This document shows, piece by piece, positions 1 through 8,631 of a stretch of DNA of 56,141 nt (position 1 is its first letter; every line of letters starts with the position of its first letter). Made by a program: the position numbers and the translations under genes. The notes beneath the pieces were generated by a model that was not told where the DNA came from, did no database searches, and saw only the letters and a program-made list of their open reading frames with translations. This DNA is from Alphaproteobacteria bacterium (lineage in GTDB: Bacteria > Pseudomonadota > Alphaproteobacteria > JAEULC01). The DNA is taken from the NCBI GenBank assembly GCA_020846275.1, contig JADLEG010000181.1:1-56141 (forward strand), written 5' to 3'.

Positions 1-814
1 CCGGGATGTGGTCGATGTCGCAGGAATACTCGGCCAGGCTGTTCCACGGGTCGCGGATGTAGTGGAAGAAGTTCGAGCCGATCACGTGCCGGCCGAAGCC
101 CCAGCCGTTGCGATAGCCCTTGTCGAGTAGCTGGCAGGCGCCGATTCCGATCTCGTCGATGTTGCCGACCTCGAAGCTGGCGTGATGGAAGCCGGGGCGG
201 TCGCAGAGCGCGAAGGCCAGAATATGGTGGTCGCTCGCGCCTTCGCCGCTGTGCATGAAGGCAACGATGCTCTGGGCGCGGTCGGACAGCTTCAGCCCGG
301 CGACGCGCGTGTAGAAGTCCACCTGGCGGTCGATGTTCGGCGTGAAGCAGAGCACGTGGCTGAGCCGCCGCGGCCGCACGGTGATGCCGCGTTTCGGATG
401 GCCGGCGACCCCCTTGCGCTGCACGCGGCCGGGGAAGTTGAAGGTCAGCTCGCCGCCGCCCGCCCATGGCGCCGGCTCGGCGATTTTGATGTTCACCAGC
501 GTGCCGTCGGGGTCGCGGAACCACAGGCCGTCGGCCGGCGCGTCGTTCGGCGGGTCCAGGAGCCGCGTGCCGTCCTTCTCGAGTCGCGCCTTGGCCGCGG
601 CGAGCCCCCCGGGGCTGGCGCCGAAGCACAGGTGGTGCAGGCGCTTCTTGGCGCCTTCGAGCAGGACGACCTGGTCCTGGTCGCGGCCGTGGCAGCGCAT
701 CGCGACGCGATTGCCGTCGGCGCGGCCCTCCAGGCCGAAATCGGTATAGAAGCGTTGACCGACTGTCGGGTCGGGAACGGCCAGGGCCACGTGCTGCAGC
801 GAACGGATGGTCAT
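1..814 (-). CDS. Extradiol ring-cleavage dioxygenase, VOC superfamily (partial, 3' end outside window)
   Basis: The reading frame runs off the left edge, so only the first 271 codons are seen. Two glyoxalase/VOC modules are visible (about residues 5-115 and 150-270). The second carries the 2-His-1-carboxylate iron site of class I extradiol dioxygenases: His153 in SHVLCF, His210 in FHHASFEV and Glu261 in LAEYSCD, with the family spacing. Enzymes of this family cleave catechols or dihydroxybiphenyl-type substrates next to the hydroxyls. The start is chosen because AAGGGAG lies 7 bases upstream of ATG. It lies 39 bases downstream of the GntR gene on the same strand and is probably co-transcribed with it. 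The exact aromatic substrate cannot be told. Confidence 0.85.
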   Translation of the reverse strand, partial: MTIRSLQHVALAVPDPTVGQRFYTDFGLEGRADGNRVAMRCHGRDQDQVVLLEGAKKRLHHLCFGASPGGLAAAKARLEKDGTRLLDPPNDAPADGLWFRDPDGTLVNIKIAEPAPWAGGGELTFNFPGRVQRKGVAGHPKRGITVRPRRLSHVLCFTPNIDRQVDFYTRVAGLKLSDRAQSIVAFMHSGEGASDHHILAFALCDRPGFHHASFEVGNIDEIGIGACQLLDKGYRNGWGFGRHVIGSNFFHYIRDPWNSLAEYSCDIDHIP

Positions 815-853
815 GGTTTCACTCCCTTGCGCGGTTCGCGCTTGCGATGCCTC

Positions 854-1591
854 TCAAGCGATTCTCTTACGCGCCGCCTCCGCATCCGCGGCGCCGCCGT
901 CGGCGGACGCTAGCGCGATCAGCAGCCGCGTCGTCATCAGGATATGCTCGCTCAGCAGCGCCACGGCGCGATCGGCGTCGCGAGCCAACGTCGCATCCAT
1001 GATCCGGCGATGCTCGCCGAGCACGTCGCGGTCCTTGCGGCCGGTCGTGACCGACAGGCGGCGATAGCGCTCGGACTGCTCGAACAGGATCGAGCGCATG
1101 CGCAGCAGCCACCGGCTGTTGCATCCCGCGACCAGCGCGCCGTGGAATGCCTGGTGCGCCTCTGCCCAATCGTCGTTCAGCCGCGCTGCGTCGCTCTCCG
1201 AACGCTCGGGCATGCGCGCTAGGCGGTCGAAGGCGGTCTGGATTCCGGCCTCCCAGGCGACGTCGCCGTGGAGGATCGAGCGCCGCAGCGCCAGCGATTC
1301 GATGTCCACGCGGGCCGTCGTCAGGTCCGCCAGGTCGGAGCGCGAGACCGGCGCGACGCGGAATCCCTTCTGCGCCTCGGAGATCACCAGGCCCTCGGCC
1401 GCCAGGCGCGACAGCGCCTCGCGAATGGCGCCCAGGCTGACGTCGAAGCGCGTGCAGAGATCGCCGATCTTCAGCCGCTGGCCGGGCGCGAAGCGGCAGG
1501 CGACGATGTCGGCGCGCAGGGCTTCGAATGCCCGGGCCGTAAGGCTGCGCGGTCCCTTGATCGCGTCGAGCGGATGCATCGCGGCTCGCAT
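854..1591 (-). CDS. GntR family transcriptional regulator, FadR/VanR subfamily (FCD domain)
   Basis: 245 residues. An N-terminal winged helix-turn-helix (about 17-80; LKIGDLCTRFDVSLGAIREA, then LVISEAQKGFRVAPV) is followed by an all-helical FCD ligand domain (about 90-220). The FCD metal-ligand pattern appears as Asp/His in DDWAEAHQAFH, His in LGEHRRIMDA and His in LLSEHIL. Such regulators usually repress adjacent catabolic or transport genes and release DNA on binding a carboxylic acid. The gene is divergent from the liv-type operon and precedes the dioxygenase, so it probably controls both. A second Met at codon 5 is an alternative start. Confidence 0.88.
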   Translation of the reverse strand: MRAAMHPLDAIKGPRSLTARAFEALRADIVACRFAPGQRLKIGDLCTRFDVSLGAIREALSRLAAEGLVISEAQKGFRVAPVSRSDLADLTTARVDIESLALRRSILHGDVAWEAGIQTAFDRLARMPERSESDAARLNDDWAEAHQAFHGALVAGCNSRWLLRMRSILFEQSERYRRLSVTTGRKDRDVLGEHRRIMDATLARDADRAVALLSEHILMTTRLLIALASADGGAADAEAARKRIA

Positions 1592-1607
1592 CCCGGAAGT
1601 CTAGCCT

Positions 1608-1669
1608 CGGATATATTTCTTCGCCACGGAATATATTTCCGTTGACCTTTGGCCGGGAGGCGATAGCCT
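1608..1669 (+). promoter_or_regulatory. Divergent control region: tandem ATATATTTC repeats and promoter of the liv-type operon
   Basis: In an otherwise GC-rich region, ATATATTTC occurs at 1611-1619 and again at 1631-1639, exactly 20 bp apart (two helical turns). The second copy lies inside GGAATATATTTCC (1628-1640), whose ends GGAA/TTCC form a dyad. Right after it come TTGACC (1642-1647) and TAGCCT (1664-1669) with a 16-bp spacer, a plausible sigma-70 promoter for the binding-protein gene. The position between the GntR gene and the operon suggests a GntR operator. The repeats are seen; their function is inferred. Confidence 0.45.
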
Positions 1670-1746
1670 TTCCCGCCAGAGCGACACACGAGGAGGCGGC
1701 GCGCCGACGCTGCTTCTGGAACGATGCCGCGGCTTGGGAGGAATTC

Positions 1747-2979
1747 ATGACCGATGCGTATTCCCGCATGACGTTGGGACGCCTGCGCCGCGTCCTTGCC
1801 GCGACGATCATGGCCGCGGCGCTTGCGCTTGGCCTCGCCGCGCCGGTCATGGCGCAGGCCGCGGGCCAGCCGATCCGCGTCGGCGGCACGTTGGCGCTGA
1901 CCGGGCCGCTGGCGGCGACGGCGATGGTCCACAAGATCGTGGGCGAGATCTATGTCGAGCAGTTGAACAAGCGCGGCGGCCTGTTGGGCCGGCCGGTCGA
2001 GTGGGTGCTGCTGGACGACCAGTCCAAGCCCGACCTGGCCCGCACGCTGTACGAAAAGCTGATCACCGTCGACAAGGTGGACCTGCTGATCGGTCCCTAC
2101 GCCACCGGCGCGATCCTGTCGGCCATGGCGGTGGCGGAGCGCAACGGCAAGATGCTGGTCCACCACACCTTCGGAATTCCCAAGCTGGCGAAATACGACG
2201 CGCAGTTCCCGACCTGGGCCCTGGGCCCGGCGCCCGAGCAGACCGTGCCCGGCCTGGTGCTCGACGCGCTGGCGGCAAGCGCAAAGCCGCCGAAGACGAT
2301 CGCCATTGTTACCAGCAAGTTCCCGTCCGTGCATTTCCTGGCGCTGGGCGCGCGCGAAGTGGCGCAGAAGCGCGGGTTGAAGGAAGTGCTGTTCCTCGAA
2401 TTCGAGTTCGGCGCGAAGGATTTCGGGCCGATCGCCGCGCGCGTGCGCGAGGCCGATCCCGATTTCCTGTTCATGGGCGCGATCGGCCTCGAAGGCAACC
2501 AGCTTCTGGAAGCGCTGAAGAAGCTCGACTATACGCCGCGCAACCACTTCTACACCTATCCGGCGCCAGGCCCGATGGCAGTCAGCCCGGAAAGCGCGAA
2601 CGCCCTGTCCTCGACGGTGTTCGAAGGCTCGCCGCCCTTCACCAACGAGCCGGCGGTCGCGGCCTTCGCCAAGGAGTACCAGGATCGCGCGACGAAGGCC
2701 GGACTGCCCTATACCCTGGCGGACGTCCAGGCCGGCGTTTCCTATACGGCCTGGCAGTTGATCGAGGCCGCGGTCGTCGCCACCAAGAGCCTGGACGACA
2801 AGGTCCTGGCGCAGTGGATTCGCGCCAACAAGGTCGACACCATCCTGGGCAAGCTGCGCTTCACCGAGATCGGCAACTACGGCGACGACCTTTCCAAGAT
2901 CAAGCAGGTCCAGGACGGCAAATGGGTCGTCGTATGGCCGAAGGAGTTCGCGTCCGGCGCCAAGCTGGTCGCGCGCTAG
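1747..2979 (+). CDS. Branched-chain amino acid-type ABC transporter, periplasmic binding protein
   Basis: 410 residues of the LivJ/LivK (Peripla_BP_6) family. A Sec signal peptide covers about residues 1-38 (basic LGRLRR, hydrophobic stretch, APVMAQA). The mature protein starts with IRVGGTLALTGPLAATA, the usual first strand of the family, and has the paired lobes expected for this length. ATG 1747 is chosen over an in-frame upstream ATG at 1642 because GGGAGGAATTC directly precedes it and the signal peptide follows at once. It is the first gene of a five-gene operon. Despite the family name, such proteins also bind aromatic acids, amides and other small molecules, and the neighbouring ring-cleavage enzyme makes an aromatic ligand possible. 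Confidence 0.9.
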   Translation: MTDAYSRMTLGRLRRVLAATIMAAALALGLAAPVMAQAAGQPIRVGGTLALTGPLAATAMVHKIVGEIYVEQLNKRGGLLGRPVEWVLLDDQSKPDLARTLYEKLITVDKVDLLIGPYATGAILSAMAVAERNGKMLVHHTFGIPKLAKYDAQFPTWALGPAPEQTVPGLVLDALAASAKPPKTIAIVTSKFPSVHFLALGAREVAQKRGLKEVLFLEFEFGAKDFGPIAARVREADPDFLFMGAIGLEGNQLLEALKKLDYTPRNHFYTYPAPGPMAVSPESANALSSTVFEGSPPFTNEPAVAAFAKEYQDRATKAGLPYTLADVQAGVSYTAWQLIEAAVVATKSLDDKVLAQWIRANKVDTILGKLRFTEIGNYGDDLSKIKQVQDGKWVVVWPKEFASGAKLVAR

Positions 2980-2980
2980 G

Positions 2981-3005
2981 CGCCGGTCCCCCGGCCCAAC
3001 CGGCG
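2981..3005 (+). promoter_or_regulatory. Intercistronic stem-loop after the liv-type binding protein gene
   Basis: CGCCGGT (2981-2987) and ACCGGCG (2999-3005) form a perfect 7-bp stem around an 11-base loop, starting one base after the stop codon. There is no T-tract, so it looks like a transcript-stabilising or attenuating element that raises binding protein over membrane subunits rather than a full terminator. Confidence 0.5.
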
Positions 3006-3020
3006 TCAACCAGCAGGGCC

Positions 3021-3872
3021 ATGCCGAGCGCCAACCTTCTCGGCCAGTCTCTGCTGTCGGGAATCCTCGCAGGCGGGCTCTATGCCCTGCTCGGACTTGG
3101 GCTCAGCCTGTCCTGGCGCTTCCTGCGCATCATCAACCTCTCGCATTTCGGGTTCATCTTCCTCGGCGCCTATCTGACCTACCAGGTCGCCACCAGCTTC
3201 CATCTCAGCCCGTTCGCGGTGATGCTGGCGATCGTGCCGCTGCTGTTTGCGCTGGGCGTGGCACAGCAGGCGCTGTTCGTGCGCTTCGCCGTCAACGAGT
3301 TCGGCTCGCTGCTGGTCACGTTCGGCATGGTCGCGATCATCGAAAGCCTGATCCAGTATTTCTGGACGGCCGATTTCCGCCGCCTCGAAAGCGGCTACGG
3401 CACGCTGTCCTATCGGATCGGGCCGCTGTTCCTGCCGGTCGCGGAGGCGCTGACCTTCCTGGTCGCGGTCGTCCTGGGCCTGGCGGCCTGGGCGGCGCTG
3501 CGCTTCACCTATCTGGGCAAGGCGATGCGCGCGAGCGCCGAGGATCCCGCCATGGCGGCCGCGTTCGGCGTGCGCGAGCGCAGCCTGGCGCTGCTGGTCG
3601 CCGGCACCAGCGCGGCGACGGCGGGCATCGCGGGAACATTCGTGGCGCTGACGGCAACCCTGGCGCCGGCGCAGATCTACGCCTGGATCGGCGTGATCTT
3701 CGCCGTCGTCATCATGGGCGGCCTCGGCAATCCGCTGGGCATCCTTGCGGCCGGGCTGCTGATCGGCGTCAGCGAGGCGCTGACCATGGCGCTGACCTCG
3801 CCGTCCTGGGCGCCGCTGGTCTCCTTCACGCTCCTGATCGCCGTCCTGATCCTGCGGCCGGGCCGCGTCTGA
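3021..3872 (+). CDS. livH: Branched-chain amino acid-type ABC transporter permease, LivH family
   Basis: 283 residues, almost entirely hydrophobic with about eight membrane segments. Family landmarks are GGLYALLGLGLSLSWRFLRIIN near the start, the LGKAMRAS region and the GGLGNPLG turn near residue 235. This is one of two membrane subunits of the importer. The ATG at 3021 is 41 bases after the binding-protein stop. The ribosome site is weak, as is common inside an operon. It ends one base before the next gene, so translational coupling is likely. Substrate is unknown. Confidence 0.9.
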   Translation: MPSANLLGQSLLSGILAGGLYALLGLGLSLSWRFLRIINLSHFGFIFLGAYLTYQVATSFHLSPFAVMLAIVPLLFALGVAQQALFVRFAVNEFGSLLVTFGMVAIIESLIQYFWTADFRRLESGYGTLSYRIGPLFLPVAEALTFLVAVVLGLAAWAALRFTYLGKAMRASAEDPAMAAAFGVRERSLALLVAGTSAATAGIAGTFVALTATLAPAQIYAWIGVIFAVVIMGGLGNPLGILAAGLLIGVSEALTMALTSPSWAPLVSFTLLIAVLILRPGRV

Positions 3873-3873
3873 C

Positions 3874-5610
3874 ATGCGTGTGCGCTGGCAGATGGCCGCG
3901 ATCGCCGGCGCGGGCTCGTGCCTGGCCCTGCTGCCGGCCGCCCATCCCGCCGCGTTCGTCGAATCCTTTCTCTATCTGATCTTCCTGTGGGTGGCGCTGG
4001 CGACGTCCTGGGCGATCCTCAGCGGGTACTCGGGCTATTTCTCCTTCGGTCACGGCGCCTTCTTCGGCGCCGGCATGTACACGACGGCGAACCTGGCGGG
4101 GCCGCTCGGGCTGCCGTTCCTGTGGACCGTGCCGGCCGCCGGCCTGTCGGCGATGGTCCTGGGCGTGGCGGTGGGCGCGGTGGTCTTTCGCGTGCGCCGG
4201 TTGCGCGGCGAGTTGTTCGCGCTCTTGACCCTGGCGGTCACCTTCGTGCTGGCAACCGTCGTCCTCAACACGCCCTTGGACGGCGGGCCGGGGGTCTATC
4301 TGAGCGGCGTTAAGCTGCCCGCGCTCTATGGCGGCGGGACCTCGACCATCTATCTGTTGGGACTCGCCGTCGCCTTGGCATCGGTGGTCGCCGCGCTCCT
4401 GGTCCAGCAATCCAGGCTCGGCCGCGGCTTGTTCGCGATCAGCGACGACGAGGACGTGGCCGAGGTGATGGGCATCCCCAGCTTCCGCTACAAGCTGACG
4501 GCGCTCGCGATGTCCTGCTTCCTCGCCGGCGTCGCGGGCGGGATCCACGCGGTCTTCGTGTTCTACGTCACGGTCGCCGAGACCTTCTCGATCACCGTGC
4601 CGCTCTACGTCGTGCTGATGAGCGTGCTGGGCGGCGCGCGGCACTGGATCGGCCCGGCGATCGGCGCCGCGCTTGTCACCGCGCTGACCTATGCCTTCGT
4701 CGGCGGCGACCTGGCGGTGATCGGGCGCGCCGCGATCGGGCTGGTGCTCGTGCTCGCCGTGCTGTTCCTGCCGCAGGGCGTGACCGGACTGTTGGCGTCG
4801 CGCGCGCGCCGTTCGCTGCGGCTTCCGCAGCCCGGCGCGGCCATGCCGCCGGCCGTCGCGCCGCAACGACCGTTACGCCCGGGATCGCCGCTGCTGGCGT
4901 GCCAGGACGTGCAGTTGTCGTTCCGCGGCGTGCGGGCGCTGGGCGGCGTCGAGCTTGAGGTGCGCGAGGGCGAGATCCTTGGGCTGGTGGGCCCAAACGG
5001 CTCCGGCAAGTCGACCCTGACCAATGTGATCAGCGGCTACTATCGCCCCGACGCGGGGCGCGTGCTGTTCGCGGGCCACGACCTGGGGCACGAACCGGCG
5101 CATCGCATTGCGCGGCTGGGGATTGCCCGCACCTACCAGATCCCTCGGCCCTATGCGCGGCTTTCGGTCGCGGAGAACGTCGCCCTGTCGGCAATGTTCG
5201 GCGCCGCCGGGCTGGAACCGGACGCGGCGCTGCGGCGGGCGATGGATTCGCTCGCCATCGTCGGGCTCGACGCGCGCGCCCGCACCCTGCCGCGCGAGTT
5301 GAACCTGCACCAGCGCAAGTTCCTCGAGCTGGCGCGGGTGGTGGCGTCCGGCGCGCGGCTCGTGCTGCTGGACGAGGTGCTGGCCGGCCTCTCCCCCGCC
5401 GAGATGGACAGCGCGCTGTCGCTGGTGCGCGCCATCCGCGACCGCGGCACGACCATCGTGTTCATCGAGCACAACATGCGCGCCGTGCTGTCGCTGACCG
5501 ATCGCCTGGTCGTGCTCAACCATGGCCAAGTTATCGCCGCGGGCGCGCCCCGCGCGGTGATGCGCCAGCCGGAGGTGGTGGCGGCCTATCTGGGAACCGC
5601 CCATGCTTGA
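3874..5610 (+). CDS. Fused LivM-LivG: permease plus ATP-binding subunit of the branched-chain amino acid-type importer
   Basis: 578 residues joining two normally separate subunits. Residues 1 to about 310 form a LivM permease (FGHGAFFGAGMYTTANLAG, FRVRRLRGELFALLTLAVTF, GGARHWIGPAIGA). After a Pro/Ala-rich linker (about 310-340) a LivG ATPase follows: Walker A GPNGSGKS near 372-379, IARTYQIPRP, and Walker B LVLLDEVLAGLSP. The ABC signature is diverged, reading LNLHQRK instead of LSGGQ, a variation also seen in other LivG proteins. The gene starts one base after livH and overlaps livF by 8 bases. The fusion fixes the stoichiometry of one permease half with one ATPase. Confidence 0.9.
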   Translation: MRVRWQMAAIAGAGSCLALLPAAHPAAFVESFLYLIFLWVALATSWAILSGYSGYFSFGHGAFFGAGMYTTANLAGPLGLPFLWTVPAAGLSAMVLGVAVGAVVFRVRRLRGELFALLTLAVTFVLATVVLNTPLDGGPGVYLSGVKLPALYGGGTSTIYLLGLAVALASVVAALLVQQSRLGRGLFAISDDEDVAEVMGIPSFRYKLTALAMSCFLAGVAGGIHAVFVFYVTVAETFSITVPLYVVLMSVLGGARHWIGPAIGAALVTALTYAFVGGDLAVIGRAAIGLVLVLAVLFLPQGVTGLLASRARRSLRLPQPGAAMPPAVAPQRPLRPGSPLLACQDVQLSFRGVRALGGVELEVREGEILGLVGPNGSGKSTLTNVISGYYRPDAGRVLFAGHDLGHEPAHRIARLGIARTYQIPRPYARLSVAENVALSAMFGAAGLEPDAALRRAMDSLAIVGLDARARTLPRELNLHQRKFLELARVVASGARLVLLDEVLAGLSPAEMDSALSLVRAIRDRGTTIVFIEHNMRAVLSLTDRLVVLNHGQVIAAGAPRAVMRQPEVVAAYLGTAHA

Positions 5611-6343
5611 GGTATCGGGCATGCATGTGGCCTATGGCGATGCGCCGGCCCTGCGCGGCGTGTCGCTCAGGGTCGGCCCCGGCGAGCTGGTCAGCGTCGT
5701 GGGCCCGAACGGCGCGGGCAAGACCACGCTGGTGAACGCGATCCTGCGCCTGTTGCCGATCCGGCAGGGCACGGTCCGACTGGGCGGCGAGGACGTGACC
5801 TCCGCCGATGCGCGCGCCATGCGCCTGCGCGGCGTGGCCTTGATTCCCGAAGGCCGGCGGCTGTTCGCCACCATGTCGGTCGAAGAGAACCTCGAGATGG
5901 GATGCTATCCGCCGTCGGCGCGGCGCTACCGCGACGAGGGGATCGCGCGCGTCTACGCCATGTTCCCGCGGCTCAAGGAGCGGTATCGCCAGCAGGCCGG
6001 CACGCTGTCGGGCGGCGAGCAGCAGATGGTGGCGATCGGCCGCGCGATGATGGCGCGGCCGCGGCTCTTGCTGATCGACGAACCGTCGCTGGGCCTGGCC
6101 CCCGCCATCGTCGAGCAGGTGTTCGAGACGATCCGCGCCATCCATGCCGACGGCCTGTCGATCCTCCTGATCGAACAGAACGCCGCACGCGCGCTGGCGA
6201 TCGCCGCGCGGGGCTACGTGCTGGAGGACGGAAGGGTCGTGGCCGAAGGGCCGGCCCGGGCGCTGATGGCGGAACCGCAGATCCGCGCGGCCTATCTGGG
6301 CGAAGGGGACGCCGCCGATCCCCGCGAAGGAGGCGAGAGATGA
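5603..6343 (+). CDS. livF: Branched-chain amino acid-type ABC transporter ATP-binding protein, LivF family
   Basis: 246 residues, the usual LivF length. Walker A GPNGAGKTT lies near residues 34-42, signature LSGGEQQMVAIGRAMM near 135-150, Walker B LLLIDEPSLGLAP, and the switch histidine is replaced by Gln in LLIEQNAARAL, which is normal for LivF. It overlaps the LivMG gene by 8 bases and the following methyltransferase gene by four (ATGA), so all five genes form one transcription unit. It would pair with the LivG half of the fusion to drive import. Confidence 0.92.
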   Translation: MLEVSGMHVAYGDAPALRGVSLRVGPGELVSVVGPNGAGKTTLVNAILRLLPIRQGTVRLGGEDVTSADARAMRLRGVALIPEGRRLFATMSVEENLEMGCYPPSARRYRDEGIARVYAMFPRLKERYRQQAGTLSGGEQQMVAIGRAMMARPRLLLIDEPSLGLAPAIVEQVFETIRAIHADGLSILLIEQNAARALAIAARGYVLEDGRVVAEGPARALMAEPQIRAAYLGEGDAADPREGGER

Positions 6344-7485
6344 TCCGCAGCACCGAGCGATTCCTGACGACGCATACCGGCAGCCTGCCCCGGCCGCCAG
6401 ACCTGATCCGCACCATGTACGCCAAGGAGGAGGGCGTGCCGGTCGATCCCCAGGCCCTTGCCGCCCGCGTGCGCGGCGCCGTCGCCGAGGTCGTGGGCAA
6501 GCAGGTCGAGGCCGGCGTCGATATCATCAACGACGGCGAGATGTCGAAGCCGAGCTATGCGACCTACGTCAAGGACCGGCTGGCGGGATTTGGCGGCACC
6601 GGGAATACCTTTGTCTACCAGGACCTGGCCGCCTTTCCCGAGCTGCAGAAGCGCGTCTTCGGCGATCCCGGCCGTTCGCGGCGCAAGACGCCGGCCTGCA
6701 ACGGACCGATCTCCGTGCGCGACCCGGCCGCGGCGCAGGCCGACGCGGCGAACCTGCTGGCGGCGGCGTCCACGGTCAACAAGGCCGCGACGTTCATGAG
6801 CGCCGCCTCGCCCGGCGTGGTGTCGCTGTTCTTCCGCAACGACCACTACCCCAATCACGAGAAGTATCTATTCGCCATTGCCGACGCGATGCGCCACGAA
6901 TACGAGACCGTCGCCAAGGCCGGAATTATCCTGCAGATCGATTGTCCCGACCTCGCGATGGGACGCCACATCCAGTACGCCGCTCTCGATCTGCCCGAGT
7001 TCCGCAAGCGCATCGACATGCATATCGCGGCGTTGAACCATGCGGTTTCGGGCATCGCGCCCGAGCAGCTACGGATGCATGTCTGCTGGGGCAACTACGA
7101 AGGGCCGCACCACTGCGACGTGCCGCTGGCCGACATCGTGGACATCGTGTTCAAGGCGCGTCCCAGCGCGATCTCCTTCGAGGCCGCGAACCCGCGCCAT
7201 GCCCATGAATGGACCCTGTTCGAGCGCGTCAAGCTGCCGGACGGAAAGGTGCTGATCCCGGGCGTGCTCGAATCCAAGTCGAACTTCATCGAGCATCCCG
7301 AGCTGGTGGCCCAGCGCATCGGCCGCTACGCGAACCTCGTGGGGCGCGAGAACGTGATCGCCGGCAGCGACTGCGGCTACGGCACCTGGGTCGGACAGGC
7401 CGCCGTCGATCCCGACGTGGTCTGGGCCAAGCTGGCGGCGATGGCCGAAGGCGCGCGGCTGGCGTCACGCAAGTTCTGGAAATGA
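6340..7485 (+). CDS. MetE-like zinc methyltransferase, short C-terminal-domain form
   Basis: 381 residues, equal to the catalytic (C-terminal) barrel of cobalamin-independent methionine synthase without the N-terminal half. The zinc ligands are visible: His and Cys in LRMHVCWGN, Glu in AISFEAANPR, and Cys in AGSDCGYGTW. The N-terminal THTGSLPRP is typical of this class. The ATG overlaps livF and is preceded by a strong AAGGAGG. Relatives include short core-MetE methionine synthases and thiol alkyl-transferases such as epoxyalkane:coenzyme M transferase, so the thiol could be homocysteine or another one. Being the last gene of an importer operon suggests it acts on the imported compound or its product (inference). 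Confidence 0.82.
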   Translation: MIRSTERFLTTHTGSLPRPPDLIRTMYAKEEGVPVDPQALAARVRGAVAEVVGKQVEAGVDIINDGEMSKPSYATYVKDRLAGFGGTGNTFVYQDLAAFPELQKRVFGDPGRSRRKTPACNGPISVRDPAAAQADAANLLAAASTVNKAATFMSAASPGVVSLFFRNDHYPNHEKYLFAIADAMRHEYETVAKAGIILQIDCPDLAMGRHIQYAALDLPEFRKRIDMHIAALNHAVSGIAPEQLRMHVCWGNYEGPHHCDVPLADIVDIVFKARPSAISFEAANPRHAHEWTLFERVKLPDGKVLIPGVLESKSNFIEHPELVAQRIGRYANLVGRENVIAGSDCGYGTWVGQAAVDPDVVWAKLAAMAEGARLASRKFWK

Positions 7486-7497
7486 GCGGCGGAGGCT

Positions 7498-8631
7498 TCA
7501 GGCCGCGGTCGTATCGCCGTCGCCGACGTCCTGCGCCGTGACCGCGCCGCCGAGGCTCCGGCGGTCGAAGGCGATGCTCTTGATCACCGCGAACACCGGC
7601 CGGCCGGGCGCCAGGCCGAGATTGGCCACCGAGTAGCGCGTCAGCCGCACCAGCAGGCTCTGGCCGCCGCAGTCCAGCCGCAGGTCGACGATCGGCCCGC
7701 CATGCGTGTCGATCTCCTGAACCGTGCCGGGCAGGACATTGAGTGCGCTCAGGCCTTCCGGGGCCTTCACGGCGACCATCACGTCGCGTGCCCGAATGCG
7801 CACGCGCAGGGATGCGCCGACGGCCGTGTCGACCCGCGGCACTCGCAGGGCCCCGGCCGCGCAGCGCAGCGTGGTCAGTCCCGTGGTCTCGTCGTGCGAT
7901 TCGACGCGCGCCTCGATGATGGCGCCGGCTTCCGCCCGACCGGTCAGCGGGAACAGGTCCAGGCGGCCCATCACCTCGTTCGCCGCGCCGACGGCCGCGA
8001 CCCGGCCGTCCGACAGGACCACCATGGTGTTGGCAAGGCGCGTCACCTCGGCGATCGAATGGCTGACATAGACGATCGGAATCCCAATCACGTCGCGCAG
8101 GCGCTCGATATAGGGCAGGATTTCGCCCTTGCGAGCCTCGTCGAGCGATGCCAGCGGTTCGTCCATCAGCAGCAGGCGAGGGCTGGCGAGCAGCGCACGG
8201 CCGATCGCGACGCGTTGCTTCTCGCCGCCGGACAGGGCATGGGGCCGGCGGTCGAGCAGGGGTGCGATGCCGAGCAGCTCGATGACCTGGTCGAATTGCT
8301 GGTAGCGCGCGGCGCGCGGCGTGAACCATTGGCCGTAGAGCAGGTTCTGGCGCACCGTCAAATGCGGGAAGATGCGGCCCTCCTGGAACACGTAGCCGAG
8401 CCGCCGGCGATGCGCGGGCACGAAGATGCCGCGCGCGATGTCGACCAGCGTCTCGTCGCCCAGCGCGATGCGCCCATGGTCGGGGCGGATCAGTCCGGCG
8501 ATCACGTTCACCAGCGTAGTCTTGCCCGAGCCCGAGCGGCCGAACAGCGCGGTCAGCCGTCCCTCGGTCTCGAACCTTGCATCGAGCTGGAACCGCCCCA
8601 GGTCGTGGCGGATATCCACGCTCAGATTCAC
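7498..8631 (-). CDS. modC: Molybdate ABC transporter ATP-binding protein ModC
   Basis: 377 residues from a GTG start that overlaps the modB stop (GTGA). The ATPase domain has Walker A FGRSGSGKTT (near 31-40), Q-loop FQEGRIFPHLTV, signature LSGGEKQRVAIGRALL, Walker B LLLMDEPLASLD and the switch His in YVSHS. The C-terminal 110 residues (VRIRARDVMVAVKAPEG, SALNVLPGTV) are the Mop/TOBE molybdate-sensing domain that distinguishes ModC from other ATPases. Third gene of modABC. It faces the MetE-like gene tail to tail with 12 bases between stops. Confidence 0.95.
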   Translation of the reverse strand: MNLSVDIRHDLGRFQLDARFETEGRLTALFGRSGSGKTTLVNVIAGLIRPDHGRIALGDETLVDIARGIFVPAHRRRLGYVFQEGRIFPHLTVRQNLLYGQWFTPRAARYQQFDQVIELLGIAPLLDRRPHALSGGEKQRVAIGRALLASPRLLLMDEPLASLDEARKGEILPYIERLRDVIGIPIVYVSHSIAEVTRLANTMVVLSDGRVAAVGAANEVMGRLDLFPLTGRAEAGAIIEARVESHDETTGLTTLRCAAGALRVPRVDTAVGASLRVRIRARDVMVAVKAPEGLSALNVLPGTVQEIDTHGGPIVDLRLDCGGQSLLVRLTRYSVANLGLAPGRPVFAVIKSIAFDRRSLGGAVTAQDVGDGDTTAA

